DNA of 64,000 nt, from NCBI RefSeq assembly GCF_001956585.1, contig NZ_MSRR01000004.1:90737-154736 (forward strand), read 5' to 3'. Below the pieces are notes generated by a model. It was not told where the DNA came from and did not search any database. It saw only the letters and a list, made by a program, of their open reading frames with translations. The DNA is from Actinomyces naeslundii. GTDB taxonomy: Bacteria > Actinomycetota > Actinomycetes > Actinomycetales > Actinomycetaceae. Each line of letters starts with the position of its first letter. The stretch's first letter is position 1. Below are positions 63,164 through 64,000 of the stretch, piece after piece. The position numbers were made by a program, and so were the translations under genes.

Positions 63164-64000
63164 CTACGCCTCCAGGGAGTAGCCCGTCACCGGTCCGGCG
63201 GTGTTGGGCTGCCAGCCCAGTGCCGGGGCGACGTGCTCGGCGAAGGCCTGCAGGATGTGGAGGTTGAAGTCGACGCCGAGCTGGCTGGGGATGGTGAGCA
63301 TGAGGGTGTCGGCGGCATGGAGCGCCTCGTCCCGGGCGAGCTGCTCGACGAGGACGTCGGGCTCGGCGGCATAGGTGCGCCCGAAGGTCGACTGCAGGCC
63401 GTCGATGATGCCGATCTGGTCGTGGGAGTCCTCGCCGCGCAGCGCGAAGAACTTCCGGTCGACCTCGGAGACGATCGGGAAGATGGAGCGCGAGACGCTC
63501 ACGCGCGGGGTCCAGTCGTGGCCGGCCTCCTTCCACGCCTCGCGGTAGCGGCGGATCTGCTCGGCCTGAAGGTGGGAGAAGCCCTCCCCAGTGGCCTCGG
63601 TCAGGAGGGTTGAGCTCATGAGGTTCAGGCCCTGGCGGGCGGTCCACTCAGCGGTCTCCCGCGAGCCGGCACCCCACCACAGGCGGCGGTCCACGCCGGG
63701 GGCGTGCGGTTCGATGCGCAGGCGGGAGCTCGCACCGGGTGCCATGCCGCCGCTGGTGTCGAGGTCCGCCTGCGGGACGCCCCGGACGGCGTCGAGGAAC
63801 TGGGCGGTGTGGGCGCGGGCGACGTCGGCTCCGCGCGGGTCGACGCCGCCGGTGTAGCCGAAGGTCTCCCAGCCGCGGCGGGCCTGCTCCGGCGAGCCGC
63901 GGGAGATGCCGATGGCGATGCGCTGGTCGGTGAGCAGGTCGAGGGCGGCGACCTCCTCGGCCAGGTAGAGCGGGTTCTCGTAGCGCATGTCGATGACGCC
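63164..64000 (-). CDS. LLM-class flavin-dependent oxidoreductase (5' end outside window)
   Basis: The C-terminal ~275 residues are visible and the gene runs off the right edge on the minus strand. Luciferase-like features: YLAEEVAALDLLTDQRIAIG, GISRGSPEQARRGWETFGYT, RRLWWGAGSRETAEWTARQG and LHAADTLMLTIPSQLGVDF. A second member of the same superfamily is at 46.4 kb but the two are not close copies. Cofactor and substrate unknown. Confidence 0.85.
   Translation of the reverse strand, partial: GVIDMRYENPLYLAEEVAALDLLTDQRIAIGISRGSPEQARRGWETFGYTGGVDPRGADVARAHTAQFLDAVRGVPQADLDTSGGMAPGASSRLRIEPHAPGVDRRLWWGAGSRETAEWTARQGLNLMSSTLLTEATGEGFSHLQAEQIRRYREAWKEAGHDWTPRVSVSRSIFPIVSEVDRKFFALRGEDSHDQIGIIDGLQSTFGRTYAAEPDVLVEQLARDEALHAADTLMLTIPSQLGVDFNLHILQAFAEHVAPALGWQPNTAGPVTGYSLEA

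Overview
The window is high-GC actinobacterial chromosome with very short intergenic gaps, many ATGA/GTGA start-stop overlaps and frequent GTG starts. The gene set fits a facultatively anaerobic, succinate-forming member of the Actinomycetaceae, most likely Actinomyces: fumarate reductase/succinate dehydrogenase, menaquinone genes (menA, menB, menE), succinylase-branch lysine genes (dapD, dapC), a 7Fe-type ferredoxin, VanW, TypA, and a sigK-rskA-dipZ block. The genus is inferred from gene content, not from a marker gene. I found no rRNA, tRNA, CRISPR array, phage or intact insertion sequence.

Layout. 0-2.3 kb: a tiny secreted two-cysteine peptide, its terminator and a LuxR-type two-component system. 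2.3-16.8 kb: menB, the dipZ-sigK-rskA redox/sigma operon, a Gln/Gly-repeat lipoprotein, yagU, menA, an ADP-ribosylglycohydrolase/PfkB kinase pair, menE, small membrane proteins and dapD. 16.8-22.3 kb: a peptide ABC importer in which one permease and both ATPases are a single polypeptide. 22.5-26.1 kb: the frd/sdh CAB operon. 26.1-31.7 kb: a methyltransferase with an iron-box-like site over its start, a MerR/MFS pair, a WYL/VOC pair, a second VOC protein, an orphan ribbon-helix-helix antitoxin and a large inverted repeat; part of this stretch is lower in GC. 31.7-40.8 kb: citrate synthase, dapC, fdxA, VanW, TypA. 40.8-46.2 kb: a second peptide ABC importer whose binding protein appears circularly permuted. 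46.4-64 kb: two LLM flavin enzymes (one cut by the window edge), bioY, hydrolases, NUDIX, patatin, an OYE/HxlR/quinone-reductase electrophile cluster, M18 and M48 peptidases, an Aer-like PAS protein, a candidate structured RNA and a BASS/arsenite-type transporter.

How it works together. Citrate synthase, ferredoxin, the menaquinone enzymes and fumarate reductase describe anaerobic electron disposal to fumarate. Two peptide importers supply amino acids. DipZ with SigK/RskA handles oxidative protein folding and envelope redox stress, and the HxlR cluster handles quinone/electrophile stress.

Most notable observations: (1) the binding protein at 44617-46242, whose conserved segments run in circularly permuted order; (2) the cyclic-peptide candidate next to a two-component system whose sensor half is GC-poor; (3) a ~120-bp dispersed intergenic repeat present twice in inverted orientation (8799-8919 and 35221-35340); (4) an imperfect ~88-bp inverted repeat at 31620-31707; (5) an unexplained + strand transcript with a strong terminator near 62.05 kb.
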